A stretch of 64,000 nt of DNA from contig JAIYBZ010000037.1 of assembly GCA_027488255.1 (NCBI GenBank), forward strand, positions 304,469 through 368,468, written 5' to 3'. The notes beneath the pieces are model-generated. The model had not been told where the DNA came from, ran no database searches, and saw only the letters and a list, made by a program, of their open reading frames with translations. This DNA is from Comamonadaceae bacterium. GTDB taxonomy: Bacteria; Pseudomonadota; Gammaproteobacteria; Burkholderiales; Burkholderiaceae_C. A program made the position numbers and the translations under genes. This document shows positions 8,815 to 19,923 of the stretch, piece after piece; within the stretch, counting starts at the first letter, position 1; each line of letters opens with the position of its first letter.

Positions 8815-9630
8815 ATGACTCAATTGACCGATTTGCCCATCACTGTCGCCGGAGCCTCGGGCCGCATGGGGCACATGCTCATCGAAGCCATTTTGGCCTC
8901 TGACGATTGCCGTTTGGCGGGCGCACTGGATATCGCAGCCAGCCCCGCACAAGGGCAAGATGCCGCCGCGCCTTTGGGCAAAACCAGCGGCATTTTGGTC
9001 ACGGCAGATTTACAAGCCGGCCTCAAAAATGCCGGTTGCCTGATCGATTTCACCCGGCCAGAAGGCACCATGGCCCACCTCAAGGTGTGTCGCGAGTTGG
9101 GCGTAAAAGCCGTGATCGGCACCACCGGCTTTTCAGAGGCTCAAAAAGCAGAAATTGCCGAAATAGCCCAAGACATTGCCATCGTCATGGCCCCCAATAT
9201 GAGCGTTGGGGTCAATGTCACGCTCAAACTGTTGCAAATGGCCGCGCAAGCCATGTCAACAGGCTATGACATCGAAATCATCGAGGCCCATCATCGGCAC
9301 AAAGTCGACGCGCCATCGGGCACGGCGCTCAAAATGGGCGAGGTGATCGCCGAGGCCATGGGCCGTGATCTGAAAGACTGCGCCGTCTATGAACGTTACG
9401 GCCACACCGGCGAGCGCGACCCTTCCAGCATTGGTTTTGCCACCATTCGCGGCGGCGACATCGTGGGGGATCACACGGTTTTGTTTGCAGGCATTGGTGA
9501 GCGCATCGAAGTCACCCACAAGTCGTCCAGCCGTTCCACCTATGCGCAGGGCAGCCTGCGCGCTGTGCGCTATCTGGCCACGCAACCGCGGGGCCTGTTT
9601 GACATGTTTGACGTGTTGAACTTGCGTTGA
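8815..9630 (+). CDS. dapB: 4-hydroxy-tetrahydrodipicolinate reductase
   Basis: A 271-residue NAD(P)H-dependent reductase of the lysine and diaminopimelate pathway. It has the dinucleotide-binding GASGRMG near the N-terminus, then [10 protein letters not shown] and GTTGFSE. The family signature [20 protein letters not shown] holds the catalytic histidine and lysine. The start is the ATG before [12 protein letters not shown]; an in-frame GTG upstream adds 18 unconserved residues. Length matches the E. coli enzyme (273). Confidence 0.94.
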   Translation: MTQLTDLPITVAGASGRMGHMLIEAILASDDCRLAGALDIAASPAQGQDAAAPLGKTSGILVTADLQAGLKNAGCLIDFTRPEGTMAHLKVCRELGVKAVIGTTGFSEAQKAEIAEIAQDIAIVMAPNMSVGVNVTLKLLQMAAQAMSTGYDIEIIEAHHRHKVDAPSGTALKMGEVIAEAMGRDLKDCAVYERYGHTGERDPSSIGFATIRGGDIVGDHTVLFAGIGERIEVTHKSSSRSTYAQGSLRAVRYLATQPRGLFDMFDVLNLR

Positions 9631-9649
9631 ACATTCGGCACCCCGCACC

Positions 9650-10294
9650 ATGAGCCTGAATGCCTATTTATTGCACAGTGACGGCGTCAGCCGTGCCTTG
9701 GCCTTGGTCCTGCTGGTCTTGTCGGTGGGCAGTTGGGTGGTGATCGCTTGGAAGTGGCGTTTGCTGTCCCGCGTGGGCCACGACCTGCACCGCAGCATTG
9801 CGGCTTTTTGGCAGGCGCCTGCTTTTGAAGAGGCCCGGCAACGCGTCGCGCAGTTCGACCGTGACGCCTGTTTGGCGCCTTTGCTGCAGGCCACCTTGTT
9901 GCCTTTGAACGGCACCTTGGCCTCGGCGGGGGAGCGGCACTCTCAGCTGACCCGTGTGCTGCGTGATGCTTTGCAAGGCGTGGTGCGGCGATTGCAATGG
10001 GGCCAAGTGTGGCTGGCCACGGCCGGATCGATCTCGCCTTTTGTGGGCCTGTTGGGCACGGTTTGGGGCATTTTCAATGCCCTCACCGGCATGGCCGAAG
10101 GCGGTCAATTGACCATTGACCAGGTTGCAGGGCCGGTTGGCGAAGCCCTGATCATGACGGCGGCCGGCTTGGCGGTGGCCATTCCAGCGGTGTTGGGTTA
10201 CAACATTTTGGGCCGAAAAGTGAACCAAATCGAGGCCGAGCTGGAGGGATTTGCGCACGATTTGCGCGACTTGCTGGCGGGCGCGCAGAGCTGA
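9650..10294 (+). CDS. exbB: MotA/TolQ/ExbB-family proton channel protein
   Basis: A 214-residue inner membrane protein with an N-terminal helix and a C-terminal helical pair carrying ISPFVGLLGTVWGIFNAL and AGPVGEALIMTAAGLAVAIPAVLGYN, both diagnostic of ExbB/TolQ. It forms the proton-driven motor with the ExbD protein starting 4 bases later. No tonB or tolA/tolB is adjacent, so sequence alone does not decide between TonB energisation and another role. A second exbB-exbD set with tonB occurs near 54 kb. Confidence 0.85.
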   Translation: MSLNAYLLHSDGVSRALALVLLVLSVGSWVVIAWKWRLLSRVGHDLHRSIAAFWQAPAFEEARQRVAQFDRDACLAPLLQATLLPLNGTLASAGERHSQLTRVLRDALQGVVRRLQWGQVWLATAGSISPFVGLLGTVWGIFNALTGMAEGGQLTIDQVAGPVGEALIMTAAGLAVAIPAVLGYNILGRKVNQIEAELEGFAHDLRDLLAGAQS

Positions 10295-10297
10295 GCC

Positions 10298-10726
10298 ATG
10301 GCTTTTGGTCGCCTAGAGTCCCGCAAGCCCGACGCACCCATGAGCGAGATCAACGTCACGCCCATGGTGGACGTGATGCTGGTGTTGCTGGTGATCTTTA
10401 TCCTCACAGCCCCCTTGATGAGCAGCGCCATTCGGCTGGATTTGCCCCAAAGCGAGAGCGTCGTGGCTGGGGCATCGGGCCCGGCCGTGACTTTGGTGGT
10501 CGACGCCCAAGGCGGCCTGTTTTTGAACGACCGACCTGTTTCTACCGAAGTTCTGCGCTTGAGACTGACCGAGGCGGCCCAACGCAATCCTTTGACCGAG
10601 TTGGAGTTGCGTGCCGATCAGTCGGTGCCTTATGGCCGGGTGGTCGAGGCCATGGGCTTGGCCCAAAAAGCGGGTTTGACGCGCATTGGTTTCGTCGCAC
10701 AGACGCCCGCCGCCGGCCCGCGCTGA
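10298..10726 (+). CDS. exbD: ExbD/TolR-family biopolymer transport protein
   Basis: A 142-residue protein with one N-terminal membrane helix (MVDVMLVLLVIFILTAPLM) containing the proton-path aspartate, preceded by SEINVTPMVD, and a periplasmic domain ending in RADQSVPYGRVVEAMGLAQKAGLTRIGFV. It works with the ExbB just upstream. Its stop is about 117 bases before leuS. Confidence 0.86.
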   Translation: MAFGRLESRKPDAPMSEINVTPMVDVMLVLLVIFILTAPLMSSAIRLDLPQSESVVAGASGPAVTLVVDAQGGLFLNDRPVSTEVLRLRLTEAAQRNPLTELELRADQSVPYGRVVEAMGLAQKAGLTRIGFVAQTPAAGPR

Positions 10727-10843
10727 GCGTTCTGCACTGGGGCGCTGTCGCCTCTGGGCATGATTCCGGGGGGTGCTGAGGCGCTTGCTTTTGAGAAATC
10801 TGGGAGCTGCCCAGCCGGGTTCCCCCCTCTACAATTGCAGGCT

Positions 10844-13531
10844 ATGCAAGACAAGTACAACCACCTCGAAGTCGAACCCGCAGCCCAGGCCCGTTGGACG
10901 GCTCGCGATGCTTACCGCGTCACTGAAGATGCGGGCAAAAAGAAGTATTACGCCTGTTCCATGTTGCCTTACCCCAGCGGCAAATTGCACATGGGCCATG
11001 TGCGCAACTACACCATCAACGACATGCTGACGCGCAGCCTGCGCATGAAGGGCTTCAATGTCTTGATGCCCATGGGTTGGGACGCTTTTGGATTGCCTGC
11101 GGAAAACGCCGCCTTGAAGAACGGCGTGCCGCCGGCCAAATGGACCTACGAAAACATCGCTTACATGAAAAAGCAGATGCAAGCGATGGGTTTGGCGGTG
11201 GACTGGTCTCGTGAAGTGGCCACCTGCGACCCTACTTATTACAAGTGGAACCAATGGCTGTTCCTCAAGATGCTGGAAAAAGGCATCGCCTACCGCAAAA
11301 CCCAGGTGGTCAATTGGGACCCGGTGGACCAAACCGTGTTGGCCAACGAGCAGGTGATCGACGGCAAAGGTTGGCGCACCGGCGCGGTGGTCGAAAAGCG
11401 CGAGATTCCGGGCTATTACCTGAACATCACGTCCTATGCGCAAGAACTCTTGGAGCATGTGCAAATCGGCCATGACAAAGCCACTTTGAACGGCTGGCCC
11501 GACAAGGTGCGGCTGATGCAAGAGAACTGGATTGGCAAGTCTGAAGGGGTGCGTTTTGCGTTCACCCATTCGATTCGGAACGCTGAAGGCCAATTGATCG
11601 GCGATGGGAAGATGTATGTCTTCACCACCCGCGCCGACACCATCATGGGGGTGACCTTTTGTGCGGTCGCGGCCGAGCACCCGCTGGCGCTGCACGCGGC
11701 GGCCCACAACCCTGCACTGGCTGCATTTTTGGAAGAATGCAAAACGGGTGGCACGACGGAAGCCGAGTTGGCCACACAAGAAAAGAAGGGCATGCGCACG
11801 GGCTTGTCTGTGACCCATCCGATCACCGGTGCCGAGGTCGACGTGTGGGTGGGCAACTATGTGCTCATGAGTTATGGCGATGGTGCCGTGATGGGCGTGC
11901 CCGCGCACGACGAGCGCGACTTTGCGTTTGCCCTCAAGTACCAATTGCCCATTCGGCAAGTGGTGGCGGTCGGCAACAAAGCGTTTGATGCCAGCGTTTG
12001 GCAAGAGTGGTACGGCGACAAGCAAAGCTGTGTCTGCATCCACTCGGGCGACCTCGATGGCCTGAACCAAAAAGCCGCCGTCACCAAGGTGGCCGAGTTG
12101 CTCGCTGCCAAAGGCCTTGGTGAGAAAAAAACCACTTGGCGTTTGCGTGACTGGGGCGTCAGCCGCCAGCGGTATTGGGGCACGCCCATTCCCATCATCC
12201 ATTGCGAAGAACATGGTGCGGTGCCGGTGCCCGAGAAAGACCTGCCCGTGGTGTTGCCGCAAGACTGCATTCCCGATGGCTCGGGTAACCCCTTGCTCAA
12301 GCACGAAGGTTTTCATGCTGGCGTGACTTGCCCGGTCTGCGGCAAGCCGGCGCGCCGCGAGACCGACACCATGGACACCTTTGTGGACTCGTCTTGGTAC
12401 TTCATGCGCTATTGCGACCCGACCAACACCGAGAAGATGGTGGCCGAGGGGGCGGATTATTGGATGCCGATGGACCAGTACATCGGCGGCATTGAGCACG
12501 CCATCTTGCACCTCTTGTATGCGCGCTTTTGGACCAAGGTGATGCGTGATTTGGGGCTGGTCAAAGTCGATGAGCCGTTCACCAAACTGCTGACGCAGGG
12601 CATGGTGTTGAACCACATTTATTCGCGCCGCACGGCCAAAGGGGGCAAGGATTATTTCTGGCCACACGACGTCGAGCATGTATTGGACGATGGCGGCAAA
12701 ATTGTCGGCGCAAAACTCAAAAACGAAGCCGACAGCGGCGATGGTCGCTTGCCCGTGGGTACAGCCATTGATTACGAGGGCGTGGGCACCATGTCCAAGT
12801 CCAAAAACAACGGCGTTGATCCGCAAGACCTGATCGAAAAATACGGCGCCGACACCGCACGCCTGTACACCATGTTCACCGCGCCACCCGAGGTGACGCT
12901 GGAGTGGAACGATTCGGCCGTGGAGGGCAGCTACCGCTTTTTGCGCCGGGTTTGGAACTTTGCATTCAAACACCACGCCCTGTTGCGCGCAGCCACCCGT
13001 CAAGACCTGAGCCAAGCTCCCTTGGGCGATGCGGCCAAAACCCTGCGCCGCGAGATGCACTTGGTGCTCAAGCAGGTGGGTTATGACTACGAGCGCATGC
13101 AATACAACACCGTGGTCTCGGGTTGCATGAAGCTCTTGAATGCGCTGGAAGACTTCAAGCCCGATGGCTCAGACGGCGATAAGGCCGTGCTGTGCGAGGG
13201 GGTCTCGCTGTTGATGCGCATGTTGTACCCCGCTTGCCCGCACATCACCGACGAAATTTGGCAGCAGTTGGGTTATGCCCAAGCCGCTGGCGAACTGTTG
13301 GACACGCCGTGGCCAGAGTTGGATGAATCGGCACTCGAGCGCGACCAAATAGAGTTGATGTTGCAGATCAACGGCAAATTGCGCGGCGCCATCTGGGTGG
13401 CGGCCAATGCCGACAAGGGCCAAATTGAAGCGACGGCTTTGGCCAGTGACGCGGTGCAGAAACAAGCCGAAGGCGCTGCCCCCAAAAAAGTCATCGTGGT
13501 GCCTGGCCGCTTGGTCAATGTGGTGCTTTAA
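10844..13531 (+). CDS. leuS: Leucyl-tRNA synthetase
   Basis: An 895-residue class I aminoacyl-tRNA synthetase that charges tRNA-Leu. The HIGH motif appears as [15 protein letters not shown] (about residues 43-57). The KMSKS motif is [13 protein letters not shown] (about 645-657). The editing domain includes [16 protein letters not shown]. The C-terminus [13 protein letters not shown] is typical. I chose the ATG at [12 protein letters not shown], which matches the family; an in-frame ATG 84 bases upstream is in the leader. TACAAT at 10830-10835 may be its -10. lptE and holA follow closely. Confidence 0.96.
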   Translation: MQDKYNHLEVEPAAQARWTARDAYRVTEDAGKKKYYACSMLPYPSGKLHMGHVRNYTINDMLTRSLRMKGFNVLMPMGWDAFGLPAENAALKNGVPPAKWTYENIAYMKKQMQAMGLAVDWSREVATCDPTYYKWNQWLFLKMLEKGIAYRKTQVVNWDPVDQTVLANEQVIDGKGWRTGAVVEKREIPGYYLNITSYAQELLEHVQIGHDKATLNGWPDKVRLMQENWIGKSEGVRFAFTHSIRNAEGQLIGDGKMYVFTTRADTIMGVTFCAVAAEHPLALHAAAHNPALAAFLEECKTGGTTEAELATQEKKGMRTGLSVTHPITGAEVDVWVGNYVLMSYGDGAVMGVPAHDERDFAFALKYQLPIRQVVAVGNKAFDASVWQEWYGDKQSCVCIHSGDLDGLNQKAAVTKVAELLAAKGLGEKKTTWRLRDWGVSRQRYWGTPIPIIHCEEHGAVPVPEKDLPVVLPQDCIPDGSGNPLLKHEGFHAGVTCPVCGKPARRETDTMDTFVDSSWYFMRYCDPTNTEKMVAEGADYWMPMDQYIGGIEHAILHLLYARFWTKVMRDLGLVKVDEPFTKLLTQGMVLNHIYSRRTAKGGKDYFWPHDVEHVLDDGGKIVGAKLKNEADSGDGRLPVGTAIDYEGVGTMSKSKNNGVDPQDLIEKYGADTARLYTMFTAPPEVTLEWNDSAVEGSYRFLRRVWNFAFKHHALLRAATRQDLSQAPLGDAAKTLRREMHLVLKQVGYDYERMQYNTVVSGCMKLLNALEDFKPDGSDGDKAVLCEGVSLLMRMLYPACPHITDEIWQQLGYAQAAGELLDTPWPELDESALERDQIELMLQINGKLRGAIWVAANADKGQIEATALASDAVQKQAEGAAPKKVIVVPGRLVNVVL

Positions 13532-13544
13532 GCCCAATCGCGCT

Positions 13545-14078
13545 ATGACACCCTCACGACGACTTTGTATCCGTGCGCTGACGCTCGGCGTGGTGCCGCT
13601 TGGCTTGCTGGGTTGCGGGTTTCAGCTGCGACAAAACACCGAGTTTGCGTTCAAAACCCTGTATCCCAACTTCTCGGTCACATCGCCTTTGGGGGTGGAG
13701 TTGCGGCGCAATTTGTTGGGTACAGGCCGGCTGGAGTTGCTGACCGACCCCAAAGACATGCTCAATGCCGATGCCATCTTGGATATCTTGAGTGAGCAAA
13801 CCCAACAAGTGGCGGTGGGCGTCAGTGCGACCGGTCAGGTGCGCGAATTGCAACTGCGTTTGCGTGTGAGCTTTCGCCTGCGCACGGCGCAAGGCGTCGA
13901 GTTGATTGAGCCTGTTGAATTGTTTCAACAACGCGATTTGAGTTTTACCGAATCGGCCGCCTTGTCGAAAGAGATCGAGCAAGGCATGTTGTACCGCGAC
14001 ATGCAGACCGATATCGTGCAGCAAATCATGCGCCGATTGGCGGCCGTCAAGCCGCGTTCTGCAGCCAAGTCAGGCTGA
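13545..14078 (+). CDS. lptE: LPS-assembly lipoprotein LptE
   Basis: A 177-residue outer membrane lipoprotein that plugs LptD in the LPS-insertion pore. The signal peptide ends in the lipobox LLGC, with the lipidated cysteine at residue 24, directly followed by GFQLR, the usual LptE start of the mature protein. The C-terminus has EIEQGMLYRDMQTDIVQQIMRRL. It sits between leuS and holA, its conserved place. holA starts 8 bases after its stop. Confidence 0.93.
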   Translation: MTPSRRLCIRALTLGVVPLGLLGCGFQLRQNTEFAFKTLYPNFSVTSPLGVELRRNLLGTGRLELLTDPKDMLNADAILDILSEQTQQVAVGVSATGQVRELQLRLRVSFRLRTAQGVELIEPVELFQQRDLSFTESAALSKEIEQGMLYRDMQTDIVQQIMRRLAAVKPRSAAKSG

Positions 14079-14086
14079 GCGGGCGC

Positions 14087-15139
14087 ATGCAACTCGCCCT
14101 TTCACAATTGACGGCGCACCTGCAAAAGGGTTTGCGCAGTTTGTATGTGTTGCACGGCGACGAAGCGCTGTTGGTTCAGGAAGCCGCAGACGCCATTCGC
14201 GCCACAGCCCGCGCCCAGGGTTTCACCGAGCGCAGTGTGCACACCGTCTCGGGCGCGCACTTTGACTGGAGCGAAGTGCTGGCGGCCGGGGGCTCGCTCA
14301 GCTTGTTTGCCGACAAGCAAATTGTCGAAGTGCGTGTGCCCTCGGGCAAGCCCGGCAAAGAGGGCAGCGTGGCGATTCAGCAATTGGCCGCTTCCGCCGA
14401 GGGCAACGACAGCACCTTGACGCTGTTTGTGCTGCCGCGCTTGGATGCGGCGACGCGCAAAGGGGCTTGGTTTGGTGCGCTGGAAAACACCGGCGTGTCG
14501 ATCTCAGTCGATGCGGTCGAGCGCAGTGCCTTGCCGCAATGGATTGCGCAACGCTTGCAGTTGCAAGGGCAGCGCGTGGTGGCCGGTGAAGAGGGACAGC
14601 GGACCCTGCAATTTTTTGCCGACCGGGTTGAAGGCAACTTGTTGGCAGCGCACCAAGAAATTCAAAAACTTGGCTTGCTTCATCCGCAGGGTGAACTCAC
14701 GCAGGCCCAGGTCGAGTCGGCGGTGGTCAATGTGGCCCGCTATGACGTCTTCAAACTCTCAGAGGCGGTGTTGTCCGGGCAGGTGGCCCGGGTGCAGCGC
14801 ATGCTCGAGGGATTGCAGGCCGAGGGTGAGGCGGCCGTTTTGGTGCACTACACCTTGGCCGAAGACATTCGCGCCCTGAAGCGCGTGAAAGACGCGATGG
14901 CGGGCGGCAAGCCCATGCCCATGGCCTTGCGAGAGCAGCGGGTGTGGGGCCCTAAAGAACGTCTTTTTGAGCGGGTGTTGCCTCGCTTGAACGAGTCGCG
15001 TTTGAACGGCTTGTTGCAATCGGCGCACCACGTGGATGGCATTGTCAAAGGGCTGAAAGTCGCAGATTGGCCCACCGATCCTTGGCAGGCCTTGCAACGT
15101 TTGGCCGTGCGTTTGTCGCGCTTTTGCATCGTGCGTTGA
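14087..15139 (+). CDS. holA: DNA polymerase III delta subunit
   Basis: A 350-residue subunit of the clamp loader, which opens the sliding clamp. Family features include LYVLHGDEALLVQEAADAIR at the N-terminus and FADRVEGNLLAAHQEIQKLGLL in the middle. A C-terminal helical collar follows (ALREQRVWGPKERLFERVLPRL). Length is close to E. coli HolA (343). It is translationally close to lptE. Confidence 0.93.
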   Translation: MQLALSQLTAHLQKGLRSLYVLHGDEALLVQEAADAIRATARAQGFTERSVHTVSGAHFDWSEVLAAGGSLSLFADKQIVEVRVPSGKPGKEGSVAIQQLAASAEGNDSTLTLFVLPRLDAATRKGAWFGALENTGVSISVDAVERSALPQWIAQRLQLQGQRVVAGEEGQRTLQFFADRVEGNLLAAHQEIQKLGLLHPQGELTQAQVESAVVNVARYDVFKLSEAVLSGQVARVQRMLEGLQAEGEAAVLVHYTLAEDIRALKRVKDAMAGGKPMPMALREQRVWGPKERLFERVLPRLNESRLNGLLQSAHHVDGIVKGLKVADWPTDPWQALQRLAVRLSRFCIVR

Positions 15140-15189
15140 CGCGATGACCGTCCTGTCCAATGGCTGTCCGCTTCTGCGAAAATGACCTT

Positions 15190-16470
15190 ATGACTGAATT
15201 GAACACCGCTGAACATGTCCAAGCGCTCGGCCAGCAAGCCAAGGTGGCCTCGGCCCTGATGGCCAAGGCCACGGCTGCGACGAAAAACAAGGCCCTGCGT
15301 CATTTGGCGGCCTTGTTGCGCGAGAACACCGAAGCTTTGCAAATCGACAACGCCAAAGACTTGGCGCGTGCCCGCGCGGCAGGACTGGCAGAGCCGTTGG
15401 TGGACCGCCTGAAACTCAGCCCCAAAGTGCTCGAGACCTGCGCCCAAGGCTGCGAGCAGTTGGCGGCCATGCCCGATGTGATCGGTGAAATCATCGGCAT
15501 GAAGCAAGTGCCCAGCGGGATCCGCGTCGGCCAGATGCGGGTGCCCATCGGGGTCTTTGGCATGATTTTCGAGAGTCGTCCCAATGTGACCATTGAGGCG
15601 GCGAGCCTGTCGATCAAGAGCGGTAACGCCTGTATTTTGCGCGGCGGGTCTGAGGCCATCGAGTCGAACAAGGCCTTGGCCAAATTGGTGCAACAGGCCT
15701 TGCACAGCAGTGGCTTGCCCACCGACGCGGTGCAGTTGGTGCAAACCACCGACCGCGCAGCCGTCGGCCAATTGATCAGCATGCCCCAATTTGTGGATGT
15801 GATCATTCCACGCGGCGGCAAGAGTCTGATTGAGCGCATCAGTGCCGAAGCCAAAGTGCCGGTCATCAAGCACTTGGACGGCAATTGCCACACTTATGTG
15901 GACGATCCTTGCGACATCGAAATGGCCGTCAAAGTGGCCGATAACGCCAAAACCAACAAGTACAGTCCCTGCAACGCCAGCGAAGGTTTGCTGGTGGCGC
16001 AGGGTGTGGCGAGTGCGTTTTTGCCGAAAATTGGCGCGATTTACGCCGCCAAAGGCGTGGAAATGCGCTGCTGTCCCAAAGCCAAGGCCATTCTCAGTCA
16101 GGTCGCCGGTGCCCAATTGAAAGACGCCACCGAGCAAGACTGGTTTGAGGAGTATTTGGCGCCGATCATCAGCGTCAAGGTGGTGGCCGGTCTGGATGAA
16201 GCCATCGCGCACATCAACCACTACAGCAGCCACCACACCGATGCCATCCTCACCCGCGACCATATGCATGCGCAGCGCTTTTTGCGCGAGGTCGACTCGT
16301 CCAGCGTCATGGTCAACGCCAGCACCCGCTTTGCGGATGGTTTTGAATATGGCTTGGGCGCCGAAATCGGCATCAGCACCGACAAATTTCATGCCCGTGG
16401 TCCGGTGGGCATTGAAGGGCTGACGTCACTCAAATATGTGGTGTTGGGCGAGGGTGAAATCCGAGCCTGA
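15190..16470 (+). CDS. proA: Gamma-glutamyl phosphate reductase
   Basis: A 426-residue NADPH-dependent aldehyde dehydrogenase-fold enzyme making glutamate-5-semialdehyde for proline synthesis. [35 protein letters not shown], and [14 protein letters not shown] are family signatures. The catalytic cysteine is in [40 protein letters not shown] closes the protein. The start is the ATG at [11 protein letters not shown]; an upstream in-frame ATG adds 10 residues overlapping the promoter region. Confidence 0.95.
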   Translation: MTELNTAEHVQALGQQAKVASALMAKATAATKNKALRHLAALLRENTEALQIDNAKDLARARAAGLAEPLVDRLKLSPKVLETCAQGCEQLAAMPDVIGEIIGMKQVPSGIRVGQMRVPIGVFGMIFESRPNVTIEAASLSIKSGNACILRGGSEAIESNKALAKLVQQALHSSGLPTDAVQLVQTTDRAAVGQLISMPQFVDVIIPRGGKSLIERISAEAKVPVIKHLDGNCHTYVDDPCDIEMAVKVADNAKTNKYSPCNASEGLLVAQGVASAFLPKIGAIYAAKGVEMRCCPKAKAILSQVAGAQLKDATEQDWFEEYLAPIISVKVVAGLDEAIAHINHYSSHHTDAILTRDHMHAQRFLREVDSSSVMVNASTRFADGFEYGLGAEIGISTDKFHARGPVGIEGLTSLKYVVLGEGEIRA

Positions 16471-16542
16471 TCTTGCAATGGGGCCGTCCCGCCCCATATG
16501 ATTTTCCTTGTGTTTGTCTCTTTAGCCGTATAAAGGTCGCCC

Positions 16543-17838
16543 ATGGTTCCCCATCTTGTCACTGCCCTGACCGGCCCCATCAATGAGCTAGAGCAGCGCA
16601 TTCTTGACTCCATGCCCGCGATTGAGCGTTGGTTTCGGCTGGAGTGGATGGAGCACACGCCCCCGTTCTACACCTCGGTGGACATTCGCAACGCCGGTTT
16701 CAAACTGGCCCCGGTCGATACCAATCTGTACCCCGGGGGATGGAACAACCTGACGCCCGAAATGCTGCCTTTGGCGGTGCAATCGGCACAAGCGGCCGTG
16801 GAAAAGATCTGCCCCGAGGCCAAAAACCTGCTGATCATTCCTGAAAATCACACCCGCAACACCTTCTATTTGGCGAATGTGATGCAGTTGCAGCGCATCT
16901 TCCACATGGCCGGGCTGAACGTGCGCATTGGCTCGATCAACCCCGAGATCAAAGAGTCCACCACCATTGAGCTGCCCAACGGCGAAAGCATCACCCTTGA
17001 GCCAGTGGTGCGCAGCAAGCATCGCTTGGGGCTGAAAGATTTTGACCCCTGCACCATCTTGCTGAACAACGACTTGTCAGCCGGCGCCCCAGGCATTCTG
17101 GAAGATTTGCACGAACAGTATTTGCTGCCGCCTTTGCACGCAGGCTGGAGCGTGCGCCGCAAGACCAAGCACTTTCAAAGCTACGAAGAGGTGGCCAAGC
17201 GCTTTGGCAAACTGTTGGGCATTGACCCTTGGCTCATCAACCCGATGTTCAGCCAGTGCGGCGATGTCAACTTTGCCGAAGGCACCGGCATGGACTGTTT
17301 GCGCAGCAATGTGGATGCTTTGCTGACCAAAATCAAGCGCAAATACAAAGAGTACGGCATCAACGAAAAGCCCTTTGTCGTGGTCAAGGCCGACAACGGC
17401 ACCTATGGCATGGGCATCATGACGGTGCGCGATGTGGCCGATCTGGATGTGCTGAACCGCAAAACACGCAACAAGATGAATGTCATCAAAGACGGTCAGA
17501 CCGTCAACGATGTGATCATTCAAGAAGGCGTGCTGACCCATGAGCGTATCAACGACGCGGTAGCCGAACCCGTGGTCTACATGATGGACCGCTATGTGGT
17601 GGGTGGGTTTTACCGTGTGCACGCCGAGCGCGGGGTGGACGAAAACCTGAACGCCCCGGGCGCCAGTTTTGTGCCTTTGGCCTTTGCCGACACGCCCCAT
17701 CTGCCTCAGCCGGGTGTCAAACCCGGTGCCAGCGTGCCCAACCGCTTTTATATGTACGGCGTGATTGGCCGCCTGGCCATGCTCGCAGCCAGTTATGAAC
17801 TGGAAGCAACCGACCCCGAAGCTGAGGTTTACGATTAA
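16543..17838 (+). CDS. gshA: Glutamate--cysteine ligase, beta-proteobacterial GshA type
   Basis: A 431-residue enzyme for the first step of glutathione synthesis. It belongs to the separate GshA family found in Burkholderiales and acidithiobacilli, not the E. coli GshA family. Recognisable segments are FYTSVDIRNAGFKLAPVDTN, SAGAPGILEDLHEQYLLPP, GDVNFAEGTGMDCLRSN and KADNGTYGMGIMTVRD, the last being an ATP-grasp-like glycine loop. AAAGG precedes the ATG at a good distance. gshB, its common neighbour, is absent here; the next gene is kup. Confidence 0.9.
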   Translation: MVPHLVTALTGPINELEQRILDSMPAIERWFRLEWMEHTPPFYTSVDIRNAGFKLAPVDTNLYPGGWNNLTPEMLPLAVQSAQAAVEKICPEAKNLLIIPENHTRNTFYLANVMQLQRIFHMAGLNVRIGSINPEIKESTTIELPNGESITLEPVVRSKHRLGLKDFDPCTILLNNDLSAGAPGILEDLHEQYLLPPLHAGWSVRRKTKHFQSYEEVAKRFGKLLGIDPWLINPMFSQCGDVNFAEGTGMDCLRSNVDALLTKIKRKYKEYGINEKPFVVVKADNGTYGMGIMTVRDVADLDVLNRKTRNKMNVIKDGQTVNDVIIQEGVLTHERINDAVAEPVVYMMDRYVVGGFYRVHAERGVDENLNAPGASFVPLAFADTPHLPQPGVKPGASVPNRFYMYGVIGRLAMLAASYELEATDPEAEVYD

Positions 17839-17840
17839 AG

Positions 17841-17857
17841 TTGTTGCACTGCAACAA
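17841..17857. promoter_or_regulatory. 17-bp palindrome between gshA and kup
   Basis: TTGTTGCA-C-TGCAACAA is a perfect inverted repeat starting 2 bases after the gshA stop and ending 93 bases before the kup start. The TGCA-type core resembles operators described for some dimeric repressors (PhaR-like sites are one possibility). The identity is a guess. Confidence 0.45.
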
Positions 17858-17950
17858 AATGGCTTCAATATCGGTGACACAGCGTCTGAATCAGGCGCAA
17901 AATAGCCACCTTGTCATTCACTTGGCTTGATTTCGGTCAGGTCCCTTCCT

Positions 17951-19819
17951 GTGTCTTCCAACCGTTCTTCACTCGTCGCACTGACTTTGGGCGCCATTGG
18001 CGTGGTTTATGGCGACATCGGCACCAGTGTGCTGTATGCGATGAAAGAGGTCTTTGGCTCTGGCCATGTGCCGTTCACACATGAGAACGTGTACGGCATC
18101 CTCTCGATTTTCTTCTGGACCCTGACGACCATTGTGTCGGTCAAATACGTGGTCTTGGTGCTGCGTGCCGACAACCACGGTGAAGGCGGTTTGGTGGCCA
18201 TGTTGGCGCTGGCCTCGCAGTCGGTGAAAGACCAACCGCGGCTGCGCAAAATCTTGTTGGTGGTGGGTATTTTTGGCACCTGCTTGTTTTATGGCGATGG
18301 CGTCATCACCCCGGCGATTTCGGTGCTGTCGGCGGTTGAAGGCCTCGAGATCATCTCGCCCACCTTCAAAAAATGGGTCATCCCGCTCACTTTGCTGATT
18401 TTGTTTTTGCTGTTTTGGGTGCAAAAACGAGGCACCGCTGGTATTGGCAAATTCTTTGGTCCGATCACGCTGGTTTGGTTTTTGACCATCGCGGTGTTGG
18501 GCGTGTCGCACATCGTGCAGCACCCTGAAATTTTGTTGGCCGTCAGCCCCCACTACGCTTTGAATTTCATCTGGCAAGAACCGGGCACCACCTTCATCAT
18601 TTTGGGCGCGGTGGTGTTGTGCGTCACGGGGGGCGAAGCCTTGTACGCCGACATGGGGCACTTCGGTAAAAAGCCGATTCGTTTGGCTTGGTTCAGCGTG
18701 GTCATGCCCGCCTTGACCTTGAATTATTTTGGCCAAGGCGCTTTGCTGTTGAGCACCCCTGAAGCCGTCAAAAACCCGTTTTACATGATGGCCCCCGATT
18801 GGGCCTTGTTGCCCTTGGTGGGCTTGGCCACCATGGCCACCGTCATTGCATCGCAGGCCTTGATTTCGGGCGCATTCAGCGTGACCAAGCAAGTGATTCA
18901 GCTGGGCTATTTGCCGCGTTTGCAGGTGCAGCACACCAGCGAAACAGACACCGGCCAAATCTACATGCCGTTTGTCAATTGGGGCTTGTTTGTGGCCATC
19001 GTGTTGGCGGTGGTGATGTTCAAGTCGTCCAGCAATCTGGCCGCGGCCTATGGCATTGCTGTGTGCACCGACATGCTGATCACCACCATCTTGACCTTCT
19101 TTGTGATTCGTTACGCGTGGAAGATGCCTTTGTTTTTGTGCATTGGTGCGACCGGTTTCTTCTTTCTGGTGGACTTGGCTTTCTGGGCCTCGAACTTGCT
19201 CAAGCTGTTCGAAGGGGGCTGGTTCCCCTTGGTCATTGGCGCGGGGGTCTTCATCCTCATGGTCACTTGGCACGATGGTCGGCGCTTGCTCAATGAGTCG
19301 CTGCGCTCAGACGCCCTGAAGCTGAGTGATTTTCTGGAAGCTGTCTTTGTGACCCCGCCCACCCGCGTGGAGGGAACGGCGGTGTTTTTGACCGCAGAAA
19401 CCGGTGCTGTGCCCAACGCCTTGCTGCACAACTTGAAGCACAACAAAGTGCTGCACCAACACAACCTCTTTGTCACCGTGCGCAGCCACGAGGTGCCCCG
19501 CATGGACGCCAGCCAACGGCTGGAGGTGACTCCCCTTGGGCACGAATGCTGGCAGGTGATTGTCAATTACGGCTTCAAAGACAACCCCGATTTGCCATCG
19601 GCTTTGGCCGCCATTGAGGGCCGAGGTTGCAAGCTCGACCCCATGATGACCAGCTACTTTTTGTCGCGCGACATTGTGATTCCGACCATTGGCGGAGGCA
19701 TGGCGCCTTGGCGAGAAAAACTTTTCGCACAGATGCACCACAATGCCAGCGCCGCCGCCGAGTTCTTGAACTTGCCGACCAACGCGGTGGTGGAATTGGG
19801 TTCTAAAATCGAAATTTGA
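17951..19819 (+). CDS. kup: Low-affinity potassium transporter Kup
   Basis: A 622-residue K+/H+ symporter with 12 predicted membrane helices and a C-terminal cytoplasmic domain. The signature [23 protein letters not shown] opens the protein, and [21 protein letters not shown] and [18 protein letters not shown] follow. I placed the start at the GTG giving VSSNRSSL, which yields exactly the length of E. coli Kup. An in-frame TTG 24 bases upstream is the alternative; neither has a strong ribosome site. PtsN, known to affect potassium transport in other bacteria, is encoded about 11 kb away. Confidence 0.92.
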   Translation: MSSNRSSLVALTLGAIGVVYGDIGTSVLYAMKEVFGSGHVPFTHENVYGILSIFFWTLTTIVSVKYVVLVLRADNHGEGGLVAMLALASQSVKDQPRLRKILLVVGIFGTCLFYGDGVITPAISVLSAVEGLEIISPTFKKWVIPLTLLILFLLFWVQKRGTAGIGKFFGPITLVWFLTIAVLGVSHIVQHPEILLAVSPHYALNFIWQEPGTTFIILGAVVLCVTGGEALYADMGHFGKKPIRLAWFSVVMPALTLNYFGQGALLLSTPEAVKNPFYMMAPDWALLPLVGLATMATVIASQALISGAFSVTKQVIQLGYLPRLQVQHTSETDTGQIYMPFVNWGLFVAIVLAVVMFKSSSNLAAAYGIAVCTDMLITTILTFFVIRYAWKMPLFLCIGATGFFFLVDLAFWASNLLKLFEGGWFPLVIGAGVFILMVTWHDGRRLLNESLRSDALKLSDFLEAVFVTPPTRVEGTAVFLTAETGAVPNALLHNLKHNKVLHQHNLFVTVRSHEVPRMDASQRLEVTPLGHECWQVIVNYGFKDNPDLPSALAAIEGRGCKLDPMMTSYFLSRDIVIPTIGGGMAPWREKLFAQMHHNASAAAEFLNLPTNAVVELGSKIEI

Positions 19820-19923
19820 ACCGCCGCAAGGCTGGGAATGTCGGCCACGCACGGGCCCACCTTGTCCTTGTCGGCCTTGGACTTTTGACGGCCCAGCGCT
19901 GCACGGCCGTGTGAAGGGGCGCT

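Noticed and set aside
10829..13102. 757-codon open frame opposite leuS
   Set aside because: It is antisense to an unmistakable leuS, with composition typical of reverse-complement translation and no recognisable domain.
14848..16392. 514-codon open frame opposite holA/proA
   Set aside because: It spans the junction of two well-supported genes on the other strand and resembles no protein I know.
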